DNA of 40,917 nt from an uncultured Bacteroidota bacterium (lineage in GTDB: Bacteria; Bacteroidota; Bacteroidia; Chitinophagales; Chitinophagaceae): assembly GCA_903881585.1 (NCBI GenBank), contig CAIRTW010000302.1, positions 1-40,917 of the forward strand, in the 5' to 3' direction. Each line of letters opens with the position of its first letter. Position 1 is the first letter of the stretch. Of this stretch, positions 25,094 to 34,380 are shown in pieces. Position numbers and translations under genes: made by a program. The notes under the pieces were generated by a model. That model had not been told where the DNA came from, did not search any database, and was given only the letters and a program-made list of their open reading frames with translations.

Positions 25094-26497
25094 ATGGATC
25101 ACAAAGGATATATACAGCCGTACAAGCGGTTGGTTTTTGCGCTGCTTTTTTTAATTGCACCATTCACCGGTAACACGCAGACGCTGAATCTGTATGACGC
25201 AGTTAGTAGGGCGGTAGCTTATTACCCCCTCCTCCAGCAGCGGCAGTCGGAGGTATCAGCGGGTAAGGCCCATGTAAATACGGTAAACGGAAACCGTCTT
25301 CCCTCATTAACGCTCCAGGACCAGTTGAACCTGGGTACCGACAATTCGTTGCAGGGAGCTTACTTCTCATTGGGTATTGTGCCGTCCACACCTGGCAGTT
25401 ATACATCAGTAAATAACAATCCTAACGAAGGCAATGTGGCCATCTCCCTGTTGAAATGGGAATTCTACACATTCGGCTATTATAGCGCGCAGCAAAAACA
25501 AGCAAAAGCACAACTGGCCATCAACGAAGCAAACCTGAACAGCGACAAATACAGCCTTACCGAAAATATAATATCCCTGTATCTCGACTGGCTGAAAAAA
25601 TACCGGTTGCTCCATATCCAGGATGAGAACGTTCAACGTGCACAGGTAATACTCACAGCTATCCGGGCTACGGTTCTTAGCGGGCTGAAACCGGGCGTTG
25701 ATAGCAGCACAGCAAGCGCTGCGTATTCAGAGGCCCGTATCAACTACCTGGAAGCGCTGGATCGGTATAACTACGACCAGATAACACTAGGCGCTTATAC
25801 AGGGATCAATATCAACAGTATAGTTCCCGACACTTCGATAATAGCCCCGGCCATTTTGCAAAATACCGCATTGGTTACCCAAACGGATAGTATTGCACCT
25901 GGTCATCCGCTCCTCGAAGTTTATCAAAAACAATACGAACAGCAACTGGCAGACAACAATACTATCTCCAAAAAATACCTGCCTCGTTTCGGCTTCATAG
26001 GGGCTACGTGGCTGCGCAATTCAGGCATATCGCCATCAGGGGCATACCCCGATAACCTCGCCTATGGTATGCCCGACAGTAAGTATAACTACCTTTTCGG
26101 CCTTACCCTTACTTATAATCTTTTTGACCTCAAACACCGTCATGATGAGCTGGTGGAAGGCCGGTACCAGGCAGATGCAAGGGCTAGTGCATTGCAAACA
26201 CGGCAGACAACATTGAATTCAATGGTGCAGCAAGCCAACTCAACCTATGCAACAACACTTGAAAAATTAAAGGAGATACCGGTGCAACTAACGTCGGCGC
26301 AGCAGGCTTACGGGCAGCAAATGGCATTGTACAAAGCAGGGTTGAATACTTTAATAGATGTCACCAATGCCCAGTTTGTGCTCCTGCAGGCAGAGACAAC
26401 CTACGTAATAACACAGGATGAGCTATTGCAGCTGTTATACATACGTGCAGGGCTTAGCGGACAATTAGATAATTTCTTACAAAATTTTAAACGATAA
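25094..26497 (+). CDS. TolC-family outer-membrane efflux channel
   Basis: The protein has 467 residues, typical of TolC/OprM. A leader (about 1-29, ending GNTQT) is followed by NLYDAVSRAVAYYP, the usual start of the outer-membrane efflux protein domain. The domain repeats in two halves, with long helices (e.g. QQKQAKAQLAI; QTTLNSMVQQANSTY) and GLNTLIDVTNAQFVLLQAE near the end. It would form the outer-membrane duct of the pump. It lies 59 bp after the LRGPP gene and 3 bp before the RND pump gene. Confidence 0.92.
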   Translation: MDHKGYIQPYKRLVFALLFLIAPFTGNTQTLNLYDAVSRAVAYYPLLQQRQSEVSAGKAHVNTVNGNRLPSLTLQDQLNLGTDNSLQGAYFSLGIVPSTPGSYTSVNNNPNEGNVAISLLKWEFYTFGYYSAQQKQAKAQLAINEANLNSDKYSLTENIISLYLDWLKKYRLLHIQDENVQRAQVILTAIRATVLSGLKPGVDSSTASAAYSEARINYLEALDRYNYDQITLGAYTGININSIVPDTSIIAPAILQNTALVTQTDSIAPGHPLLEVYQKQYEQQLADNNTISKKYLPRFGFIGATWLRNSGISPSGAYPDNLAYGMPDSKYNYLFGLTLTYNLFDLKHRHDELVEGRYQADARASALQTRQTTLNSMVQQANSTYATTLEKLKEIPVQLTSAQQAYGQQMALYKAGLNTLIDVTNAQFVLLQAETTYVITQDELLQLLYIRAGLSGQLDNFLQNFKR

Positions 26498-26500
26498 CTC

Positions 26501-29500
26501 ATGAGCTTAGTATCAGCCTCGCTTAAGCGGCCTGTAACGGTACTGGTGATCATATCAGCAGTATTTTTCAGCTCAATTTTAGCGATAAAGACGATCCCGA
26601 TAGACATATTTCCAAAACTTAACCTGCCCGTTATCTATGTTATAGAACCCTATGGCGGGATGACGCCGCAGCAGATGGAGGGCTTTTTCTCCACTAGGCT
26701 TGCCGACCAGTTTCTGTATGTGAATGGCGTAAAAAACATCTCAAGCAAGAACATACAGGGTATCAGTATTTTAAAGCTCACCTTTTTTGAGAGCACCGAC
26801 ATGGCCGAGGCCTCGGCACAAGTAGCATTGCAACTAAACAGGGCGATGACCTTTTTTCCACCGGGTGCCTTGCCGCCGCAGGTCATCAGGTTCGATGCAT
26901 CTTCCCTGCCAGTAGGTACGCTTGTATTCAGCAGCCCCTCCCGCACTTTGGACGAGATAAATGATCTCGCGGCAACAAAGATCCGTCCGTTGTTTTCTAC
27001 CGTTCCGGGGCTTTCTGCACCGCCGCCCGTGGGCGCGAACATAAGGACTGTAGTGGTGAATATCGATCCCGGCAAATTGCGCAGCTTCAACCTGACGCCG
27101 GACGAAGTGGTGGCCTCAATTGCTCACAACAACGTGATGTCCCCATCAGGCAATATCCGGGTGGGTAATATTATGTATATGGCCACCACCAATTCGTTGG
27201 AGCAGACGGTCAGCGCTTTCAGAGATATTCCTGTGCGCACAGACAATACAAATACCATACTGTTGCGTGACGTAGGCACCATCAATGATGGGGCAGATGT
27301 AACCACAGGGTATGCACTTATCAATGGCAAGCGGTCCATCTACATGCCTATTGTCAAGACACCTGATGCATCTACCTGGGAGGTGGTGCAAAAACTAAAA
27401 GCAAAGTTGCCTGAAATGCAGAGTCTGCTGCCCGATGATGTCCGCATCTCCTATGAGTTCGACCAATCTGTCTTCGTGATGAATTCGGTGAAAAGTCTCA
27501 TCACAGAGGGCATCATCGGGGCTATACTTACGGGCCTTATGGTGCTGCTGTTTCTTAGGGATTGGCGCAGTTGTATCGTGGTAGTTGTGACCATACCCCT
27601 ATCTGTGCTCAGCGCGGTTTTCTGCCTGAAGATGGCTGGACAGACGATCAACATTATGACGCTCAGCGGACTGGCCCTGGCCATTGGCATTCTTGTAGAT
27701 CAGGCTACGGTAACCATAGAAAACATACACCAGCACCTGGAAATGGGCAAGCCGAAGCGGCAGGCGATCTATGATGCCTGTACCGAAATATCATTTCCGT
27801 TATTTCTCATATTGCTATGTGTGATCGCTGTTTTTGCGCCATCATTTATCATGCAGGGCGTGCCACGGGCTTTGTTTCTGCCGCTTTCTCTGTCTATAGG
27901 TTTTGCCATGATCGCATCCTTCATATTGGCGCAAAGCATTGTGCCGATAGTGGCCAACTGGCTATTGAAAGAAGAAATGTTTCAGTACCATCATGGCGGA
28001 GGTCATGCACATGCCGGCCTGGCACTTAATGATCCTGAGGTAAAAGAGATAACCCAACATCTTCAGGAGGAGGAGAAGGAGCCGGTGAAAAATGATTTTT
28101 TTGAAAGGGTGAAAATCGCTTTCCTCGGTTCGCTGGAGAAGATGATCAAAAAGAAGAAGAGAAATGTGAGCTTTTATCTCCTTATTGTTCTGGCGCTGTC
28201 GGGCGGATGTTTTTTGTGGATAGGAAAAGATCTGCTGCCAAAAACAAACAATGGCCAATACCAGGTGAAGTTGCGCATGCCCGATGGCACACGCCTGGAG
28301 CGCACCGAAAGCATGGTGCTGGATGTGCTGCAAATACTGGACAGCATCACAGACAAGCATATAGAGATAAGTTCAGCCTTTGTGGGTATGACTCCCACTA
28401 ACTATGCCAGTGCGAACCTCTACGTTTTTAATAGCGGCACCCACGAGGCATCCCTTCAAATACAGATAGACGAGCATTTCAAGGTGGACAAGGACAAGTT
28501 CCAGGAGCTGTTTCGCGCGGCAGTTCGTACTAAGTTGCCGGAAGTAAAAGTTTCCTTTGAGCCTATAGAACTTACCGAGAAGATCATGAGTCAGGGCGCG
28601 TCCACGCCCATAGAAGTGCAGGTGGCCGGAAAAGATATGCAGGAGATTGGTGATTACGCCAGCCGCCTTACCCATAGTTTGAAGCAAATACCTTACATGC
28701 GCGATGTACAGATCCAGCAGCCACTGAAGTACCCCACGGTGAGCATTATCCTTGACCGGTACAAGATCGCGCAGATGGGCCTGAGGTTGCAGGATGTGTC
28801 CCGCTCCATTGCTGCGTTCACCTCATCCAGCCGCTATACCGAAAAGAATCTTTGGCTGGATACAAAGAGCGCTTACACTTACCAGGTGCAGGCGCAGGTG
28901 CCCGAATATATCATGAACAATATCGACGACCTGAAGGAAATTCCTTTACAAACTGGTCAGCCAGGGCTTATTTTGCAGGATGTAGCCACCTTCCGGGTGG
29001 ACACCTCGGCAGGGGAGTACGACCGTAGCGGCCCCAGGCGGTTTGTAACGGTGAGTGCCAACCTCTACAAAACAGACCTGCAGCGTGGCACTGATGCCGT
29101 CAACAAAGCCATAGGCTCTCTTGGCACGCTGCCTAAAGGTCTGGTAGTTCGTGTCGAGGGTATGTCAAGTCTGCTTACAGAGACATTGGATAGCCTTCAG
29201 AGCGGATTGCTGCTGGCGGTGATCGTTATATTCCTTTTGCTTGCTGCTAATTACCAGTCGTTCAGGGTTTCGTTATCTGTATTATGTACTATCCCTGCTG
29301 TGTTGCTTGGGGCATTGGTTGTCTTGCTGATGACCGGCTGTACCCTCAACCTGCAATCGTATATGGGTATTATAATGTCAACCGGTGTGTCTGTGGCTAA
29401 TGCCATCCTGATCGTCACCAATGCAGAAAAACTGAGGCTGGAGTACAATAACGATGTGGTAAAGGCAGCCACAGTTAGTGCATCAGTCCGCCTTCGCCCC

Positions 29501-29719
29501 ATCCTTATGACCAGCCTGGCCATGATAGCTGGTATGATACCTATGGCCAGCGGCATGGGCGAGGCAGGGGATCAGACCGCGCCATTGGGCCGCGCGGTTA
29601 TCGGTGGCCTTATCGCATCTACATTCGCAGCGCTATACATCGTGCCCCAATGCTATGCATGGCTACAGCAAAAGGCGACATTAAATTCACCATCATTATT
29701 ACCCGAAAATTCAAACTGA
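26501..29719 (+). CDS. RND-family efflux pump (inner membrane)
   Basis: The protein has 1072 residues, typical of RND trimers with 12 membrane helices and two periplasmic domains. The N-terminus (LKRPVTVLVIISAVFF) and the block TINIMTLSGLALAIGILVDQ (helix 4) are characteristic. The pair D400-Q401 replaces the usual Asp-Asp of the AcrB-type proton relay, and A966 stands where AcrB has its helix-10 lysine. A His-rich insert HHGGGHAH (497-504) lies in the central cytoplasmic loop. It resembles HAE-type pumps more than metal-exporting CusA/CzcA, but the histidines leave metal sensing open. The substrate is unknown. It is placed between TolC and adaptor genes with 3-4 bp gaps, so the operon is tight. 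Confidence 0.92.
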   Translation: MSLVSASLKRPVTVLVIISAVFFSSILAIKTIPIDIFPKLNLPVIYVIEPYGGMTPQQMEGFFSTRLADQFLYVNGVKNISSKNIQGISILKLTFFESTDMAEASAQVALQLNRAMTFFPPGALPPQVIRFDASSLPVGTLVFSSPSRTLDEINDLAATKIRPLFSTVPGLSAPPPVGANIRTVVVNIDPGKLRSFNLTPDEVVASIAHNNVMSPSGNIRVGNIMYMATTNSLEQTVSAFRDIPVRTDNTNTILLRDVGTINDGADVTTGYALINGKRSIYMPIVKTPDASTWEVVQKLKAKLPEMQSLLPDDVRISYEFDQSVFVMNSVKSLITEGIIGAILTGLMVLLFLRDWRSCIVVVVTIPLSVLSAVFCLKMAGQTINIMTLSGLALAIGILVDQATVTIENIHQHLEMGKPKRQAIYDACTEISFPLFLILLCVIAVFAPSFIMQGVPRALFLPLSLSIGFAMIASFILAQSIVPIVANWLLKEEMFQYHHGGGHAHAGLALNDPEVKEITQHLQEEEKEPVKNDFFERVKIAFLGSLEKMIKKKKRNVSFYLLIVLALSGGCFLWIGKDLLPKTNNGQYQVKLRMPDGTRLERTESMVLDVLQILDSITDKHIEISSAFVGMTPTNYASANLYVFNSGTHEASLQIQIDEHFKVDKDKFQELFRAAVRTKLPEVKVSFEPIELTEKIMSQGASTPIEVQVAGKDMQEIGDYASRLTHSLKQIPYMRDVQIQQPLKYPTVSIILDRYKIAQMGLRLQDVSRSIAAFTSSSRYTEKNLWLDTKSAYTYQVQAQVPEYIMNNIDDLKEIPLQTGQPGLILQDVATFRVDTSAGEYDRSGPRRFVTVSANLYKTDLQRGTDAVNKAIGSLGTLPKGLVVRVEGMSSLLTETLDSLQSGLLLAVIVIFLLLAANYQSFRVSLSVLCTIPAVLLGALVVLLMTGCTLNLQSYMGIIMSTGVSVANAILIVTNAEKLRLEYNNDVVKAATVSASVRLRPILMTSLAMIAGMIPMASGMGEAGDQTAPLGRAVIGGLIASTFAALYIVPQCYAWLQQKATLNSPSLLPENSN

Positions 29720-29723
29720 TTGT

Positions 29724-30815
29724 ATGAAGTATAAGATTCAAATAGCAATAACACTGCTTATCATAATTTTCTTCGCATCCTGTGGAGAGAAAAAGACAGA
29801 AACAAAAGATACGGCAGGGGCCCAGCCTGCTGCCGGTACGTACAAAACTATGGAACTGCAGCCCCGCAAAATAAGCGGTAACGTACAGTTGCCCGGAGTC
29901 ATGCAGCCATATGAGTTTGTGCAACTCTTCCCCAGGATCAGCGGCTTTGTAAAAACCGTAAATGTGGACAGGGGTTCTGTTGTAAAAAAAGGCCAGCTGT
30001 TGATAACGCTTGAGGCGCCCGAAATAGAGCAGCAGGTGGCCCAGGCGAAACTGAAATTCACGCAGGCTGAGGCAATATACATCACCAGCAAAGACCGTTA
30101 CCGCCGCCTGTTGGAGACCAGCAAAACGCCCGGTACCATTTCTCCTTACGACCTTGAAGCTGCGGCCTCAAAAATGCAGGGCGACAGTGCTACTGCCCAG
30201 GGCGAATATGCCAATTACAAGGCACAGGAGACCATGAAAAGCTATCTCACCGTTACCGCACCGTTCGATGGCGTGATCACGGAACGCAATGTTCACCCTG
30301 GTGCTCTTGCAGGCCCTGGCGTTCAAAATGCAAAGCCAATGCTCGTTTTGCAGCAATTGTCCCGGCTGCGCCTGGTGGTGGATGTGCCCGAGCAATATGC
30401 CGCGCAGGTGAAGGATGGGGATGAAGTGCATTATAAAACAAATGCCCTCCCGGGGCAGGATTTTGCCGGGGCAGTGTCACGGTCTTCGCAAAGCCTGAGC
30501 AATAATTTTCGCTCCGAAACCATTGAAATAGATGTCGACAATAAGGGCAATACTTTCAAGCCGGGTATGTATGCGGAAGTAGTACTGCCTACCAGCGGCA
30601 CAGCCAATGCTTTTGTGGTCCCACGCTCGGCTGTTGTTACTACCACTGAAAGAAAGTACATCATTGTATCAGACAACGGTGTGGCCAGATGGCATGACGT
30701 ATCCGAAGGAAACCAATCGAACGACTCAACAGAAATATTCGGCAATCTGCATAGCTCAGATATAGTGGTCACTAATGCGAGCTATCAAATAAAGGATGGT
30801 ACGCAGATAAAATGA
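29724..30815 (+). CDS. RND efflux periplasmic adaptor (membrane-fusion) lipoprotein
   Basis: The protein has 363 residues. The lipobox FASC gives lipidated C20, anchoring it in the inner membrane. HlyD/AcrA-type features are present: biotinyl-lipoyl half (FPRISGFVKTVNVDRGSVVKKG, about 68-89), a helical hairpin (about 100-165), the second lipoyl half (VTAPFDGVITERNVHPG), a beta-barrel, and a membrane-proximal part (VPRSAVVTTTERKYIIV). It connects the pump to the TolC channel. It starts 4 bp after the pump gene and is the last member of the operon. Confidence 0.93.
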   Translation: MKYKIQIAITLLIIIFFASCGEKKTETKDTAGAQPAAGTYKTMELQPRKISGNVQLPGVMQPYEFVQLFPRISGFVKTVNVDRGSVVKKGQLLITLEAPEIEQQVAQAKLKFTQAEAIYITSKDRYRRLLETSKTPGTISPYDLEAAASKMQGDSATAQGEYANYKAQETMKSYLTVTAPFDGVITERNVHPGALAGPGVQNAKPMLVLQQLSRLRLVVDVPEQYAAQVKDGDEVHYKTNALPGQDFAGAVSRSSQSLSNNFRSETIEIDVDNKGNTFKPGMYAEVVLPTSGTANAFVVPRSAVVTTTERKYIIVSDNGVARWHDVSEGNQSNDSTEIFGNLHSSDIVVTNASYQIKDGTQIK

Positions 30816-30856
30816 GATTTTCATAACTTTATGGTATAATAAATGAACCATTCGCT

Positions 30857-31054
30857 ATGACTTTGATAGCTATTATTTTCCCATGCCTTTCTTTTCTGCT
30901 GCGCGGCAGAATATTGCGGTTTGTTGTCTGTCTTATCTTGCAGTGCACCATCATCGGTTGGCTGCCAGCAGCTATATGGGCGGTCTTAGACCTTCAGAAC
31001 AGCCGCGCCGACCGCAGAACGCGCCGTGTCATAAGGGCAATGAGGCATGCATAA
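30857..31054 (+). CDS. YqaE/Pmp3-family small membrane protein
   Basis: The protein has 65 residues with two membrane helices (about 2-18 and 23-45) and a Pmp3/UPF0057-type sequence (FPCLSFLLRGR, then GWLPAAIWAVLDL). The C-terminus is basic (RRTRRVIRAMR). Pmp3-like proteins are stress-related membrane proteins in yeast, plants and bacteria; the exact role is unclear. It follows the adaptor by 41 bp and may be on the same transcript or have its own promoter (TAACTTTA nearby, one mismatch). A hairpin follows directly. Confidence 0.78.
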   Translation: MTLIAIIFPCLSFLLRGRILRFVVCLILQCTIIGWLPAAIWAVLDLQNSRADRRTRRVIRAMRHA

Positions 31055-31082
31055 ATACAGCCCGTTGTATAACAGGCTGTAT
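31055..31082. terminator. hairpin after the Pmp3-like gene
   Basis: ATACAGCC (31055-31062) pairs with GGCTGTAT (31075-31082) over a 12-nt loop, immediately after the stop codon. It lies between convergent genes and can serve both, though it has no long T run. Confidence 0.6.
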
Positions 31083-31102
31083 GTTGATCATTTCCAGCAA
31101 AC

Positions 31103-32014
31103 TTATGCAGGCCTTATTACTGGATTGACCTTTCGTTGGCGCATTTTGCGATAAATGATCCACCCGGCAACAGATAACAGGATCAGCGGCCAGATACTGA
31201 TGAGCGCTACGGCAATTTCGCTTAGTGTTGCTGAGCCGGAGTTGATCGCTTCATGAACCCGGGTATTAAATGGCAGGCTGGTCACATACTCAGGGTTTAT
31301 AATAGTCTGCATGAATACTTGTTCGGGTTGAGAAAACGCTACAGTTATCGTCGCATAGGTAACATCGTCCATCAGTTGCATATTATCTATTCTGCGGGCT
31401 ATTTGTTGCTCCTGTTTACCGGTTTCATATTGGTCTGTCTCAATTGCTTCCTTGCTTTTCCTGGCTAGTTTCAATGCATTTGCAGTAGTTCCTGATTCCC
31501 CGATCTTGTTTTTAAGTTCATTAGCCATATACTGATAGGTAACATCGCTTTGCCTTAGCGTTCGTGAATCTATAAAAATGGTCATTCCCGGTATGGCGCC
31601 TGTCACCGAATCCAGTTGTCGGTACGGCACCTTTAGTGTCAGCAGTGCAGTGGTGGTATAGGTCTGCATTTGTTTCAGCGAGTCGGGTTTATAATACGAC
31701 GTTTTTATTTCAGAACTTATGTTTTCAAGGCGGCTGTCCTGCACTATTCCGCCGTTTGCCTTTACAAGTTGTTCCAGTTTATTTACCGACGCGAAAACAT
31801 TTTCTACCTTACAGTGGAAGTCTGCTGTTCGTACTATTTTTCGTTCGGAAGCGCTGAGTGGCAGGGGAGCGTTATAACTGCCCTGGCTGGCAACAGCAGC
31901 GACAGCAGTGTCAGCTCGTGATGATCCGGAAGTGCTTTCCTTATTATTCGGGGCGCTGCCACATGCAGCGGTAATAAAGAGCGGCAGCAGCCACAATAGT
32001 TTTTTAGTGTACAT
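31103..32014 (-). CDS. DUF4349-domain lipoprotein with C-terminal membrane segment
   Basis: The protein has 303 residues. The lipobox TAAC gives lipidated C18. The middle matches DUF4349 (KIVRTADFHCKVENV, NGGIVQDSRLE, LTLKVPYRQLD), with a coiled-coil-like KSKEAIETDQYETGKQEQQI region (about 185-205). A membrane helix near the C-terminus (about 270-292) is followed by basic residues. DUF4349 proteins are common envelope proteins of unknown function. It is a monocistronic unit as far as can be seen, convergent with the Pmp3-like gene. Confidence 0.82.
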   Translation of the reverse strand: MYTKKLLWLLPLFITAACGSAPNNKESTSGSSRADTAVAAVASQGSYNAPLPLSASERKIVRTADFHCKVENVFASVNKLEQLVKANGGIVQDSRLENISSEIKTSYYKPDSLKQMQTYTTTALLTLKVPYRQLDSVTGAIPGMTIFIDSRTLRQSDVTYQYMANELKNKIGESGTTANALKLARKSKEAIETDQYETGKQEQQIARRIDNMQLMDDVTYATITVAFSQPEQVFMQTIINPEYVTSLPFNTRVHEAINSGSATLSEIAVALISIWPLILLSVAGWIIYRKMRQRKVNPVIRPA

Positions 32015-32198
32015 AGCTGTATGTTTTGGTTATACTGTTTATGCCGGTTTCTCATTAAGGTGACACCGGGCGGGTGTTAAATAAAATGCAAGAATGGTTT
32101 TGATTGTATTTAAAGGTGTGCTTGTTCTGCTTATTTAATTGATATTGTGATGTATATGAGTGGTTTTTTTTATTATCATTGCACCTAAAAATGACCTT

Positions 32199-33068
32199 AT
32201 GAAATTCAGAACTGCGTTGTTGTTGCTTATTCTTCTTGCCTCGGTTTCCTCTTTCGCGCAGCCCGGCCAGCGCTATGAGCAGGGGCGTAGGATGGTCCAC
32301 GAGTCAAGCACATTATCTGTTTTTTCGGAAAATGGTGAGCAATTTTTCCTCGTGCTGAATGGCATCAACCAAAACAATGCGCCTCAATCAAGGATCAGGG
32401 TTGAAGGTCTTCCGGAATATGGTAATGACGTACAGATCATTTTTGCCGACAACCATACGCCGGCAATCAGAAAAACAATAAACATTGCAGATCCGATAGA
32501 TGGCCGTGAGGTAAACATGACCTTGAAGATCGTAAGAGATCGCGATGGTTATGCGAAATTGAAGTTTCATAAGTGCACAGAGATCGATCGCAACTACCAC
32601 CCGGAACAGGGAGAGTATGTGATGAGCTACGGGAAGCCGCAGCAGACAAATACGGTTACTCAGACTACCTACACTGACCCAAGTACCGGACAAGTGATAA
32701 CAAGGACTACTGAAACTATGAATGAGATTGGTAATAACAGCCGCAACGATGCACCACCTGCACCGCCCGCTCCGATGGCTATGGACCCGCAAACTTTTCG
32801 CGATGCAAAACAAAGTATTGCCGGTGCATCTTTCGAGGATACAAAATTGTCCACTGCTAAAACTATTGTTGGCAGCAATTATGTGAATACTGCGCAGGTA
32901 ATGGAAATTTGCAGGCTATTCTCATTTGAAGATTCTAAAGTCGTTTTCGCAAAGTTTGCCTACAGCAGGACGGTTGACCAAAATAACTACTACAAAGTCA
33001 CCAATGTTTTCGATTTCGATTCTAACAAGCAGGTACTCAATCAGTTTATCAGTAACGGTGGGCGGTAA
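32199..33068 (+). CDS. DUF4476-domain secreted protein
   Basis: The protein has 289 residues from ATG 32199. A GTG 39 bp upstream would add residues before a clear signal peptide (KFRTALLLLILLASVSSFAQ), so the ATG is chosen. The N-terminal half is a beta-rich domain. The C-terminal 95 residues match DUF4476 (DAKQSIAGASFEDTKLSTA, ICRLFSFEDSKVVFAKFAY). A Pro-rich linker (about 194-205, PPAPPAP) separates them. DUF4476 is typical of Bacteroidota and its function is unknown. The gene ends 5 bp before the end of the convergent FAD-oxidoreductase gene. Confidence 0.85.
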   Translation: MKFRTALLLLILLASVSSFAQPGQRYEQGRRMVHESSTLSVFSENGEQFFLVLNGINQNNAPQSRIRVEGLPEYGNDVQIIFADNHTPAIRKTINIADPIDGREVNMTLKIVRDRDGYAKLKFHKCTEIDRNYHPEQGEYVMSYGKPQQTNTVTQTTYTDPSTGQVITRTTETMNEIGNNSRNDAPPAPPAPMAMDPQTFRDAKQSIAGASFEDTKLSTAKTIVGSNYVNTAQVMEICRLFSFEDSKVVFAKFAYSRTVDQNNYYKVTNVFDFDSNKQVLNQFISNGGR

Positions 33069-33073
33069 TCAGG

Positions 33074-34231
33074 CTAAAGTCTTTTTTGCACGATCCGCTT
33101 GATGGCCTTGTTTCTGCATGCCAGGAATATTGCATCCAGCATCCATGGCATTTTAGATAATGTCTGCTGCGCTTTATGCCGGGTTTTTAATTCCACTCCT
33201 ATCTTATCTAGCAGTGCTGTGTCATACCCGCTCATGAATGTTGCTGTGAAATTATTTTTCTCAAAGCACTTGATCGCATGCCCAGCCGCCAGTTTGCCGC
33301 TCAGCATCGCATTCCCAATGCCATCGCCTGAGATCGGGTCTATAAGAGATGCTGCATCTCCGGCAAGCATAAAACTGGCACCTGAATAAGGCAAAGTCCG
33401 CGATCCAAGCGGCAGCCCAAAGCCTTCCAGGTCGCCAACCTGTTTTGCGTCGATGAATTTATCTTTCAGAATTGGATCTTGATCAATGAATTCATAGAAC
33501 GCCTGTTTTATGTTTATCTTTCTTTTCGCTATCTCACCAGACAGCATACCAAAGCCAACATTGCACATATTATCCGGAAGCGGGAACACCCACAGGTAGC
33601 TCGGCAGGAATTTGCGGCTAAAATATATTTCTGTTTTACCACTATCCATGCCCGATACATTTGAAAAGTACGCCCTTACAGATCCCACATGATGGTTGCG
33701 GTCAAGAGTTCTGTTGGTCAGCTGTTTAGCGGCTACCGATTGGGCGCCATCCGCGCCTATAAGTATTTTCGTATGAAAGGTATCCGGCTTGTTTTTAAAT
33801 GCAATTGAAATACCATCTTCATTTTTAATGAAAGAGTGGGGTAGTGTCTCTGTAAAAATGTCAGTGGCGGTATGTTCTTTAACTAGCGAAAAGAGGAAAT
33901 TATCAAATTCCATTCGGGTGCAGGTATACGCATCACCCACCCAGTCGAACGTCAGGGATCTTCCTTTGTAGTGGAGCGACGTGCTTTTAGTATCACACTT
34001 TTGGGTGAAATGTTCGAAGGCATCTTCATAGCGTGCATCTATTTGTTTAAGCACTTTAATTGCACGCCCGGGTATAGCGTCTCCACACACTTTGTCCCGC
34101 GGGAATGAAGCTTTGTCCAACAATGCAACTCTTAATCCAGAGTCCTTCAACGCCAGTGCGCATGCACAACCGGCAGGCCCTGCGCCTGTTATGATAACGT
34201 CGTATTGCCTTGTTTTAGGTTGCGCTAACAT
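33074..34231 (-). CDS. geranylgeranyl-reductase-family FAD-dependent oxidoreductase
   Basis: The protein has 385 residues from ATG 34231. An upstream TTG would add 15 residues, but a TACATTTA (one mismatch to the -7 box) at minus 34249-34242 places the promoter just before the ATG. The N-terminal FAD dinucleotide motif is GAGPAG (16-21), followed by KVCGDAIPGRA, as in the geranylgeranyl reductase family. A second FAD motif is GDAASLIDPISGDGIGNAM near residue 290. Such enzymes reduce isoprenoid chains or act on related lipids; the substrate is not predictable here. It is divergent from the TerC gene. Confidence 0.85.
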   Translation of the reverse strand: MLAQPKTRQYDVIITGAGPAGCACALALKDSGLRVALLDKASFPRDKVCGDAIPGRAIKVLKQIDARYEDAFEHFTQKCDTKSTSLHYKGRSLTFDWVGDAYTCTRMEFDNFLFSLVKEHTATDIFTETLPHSFIKNEDGISIAFKNKPDTFHTKILIGADGAQSVAAKQLTNRTLDRNHHVGSVRAYFSNVSGMDSGKTEIYFSRKFLPSYLWVFPLPDNMCNVGFGMLSGEIAKRKINIKQAFYEFIDQDPILKDKFIDAKQVGDLEGFGLPLGSRTLPYSGASFMLAGDAASLIDPISGDGIGNAMLSGKLAAGHAIKCFEKNNFTATFMSGYDTALLDKIGVELKTRHKAQQTLSKMPWMLDAIFLACRNKAIKRIVQKRL

Positions 34232-34312
34232 GTTTCGCAGGTAAATGTAATTCAGACTTAAATAGGATAACTCCAAAATTCATCATTCTGTAGCCTCATT
34301 TATTTTTACTTT

Positions 34313-34320
34313 TACCTTTG
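34313..34320 (+). promoter_or_regulatory. -7 promoter element of the TerC-family gene
   Basis: TACCTTTG is a full TAnnTTTG match 60 bp before the TTG start at 34381. No clear -33 TTG was found. Confidence 0.4.
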
Positions 34321-34380
34321 ATCGAGACATTTACTGTCCTGATTGCAGCTTTTTGATTTTTAACCTTTGATTTTTGAATT

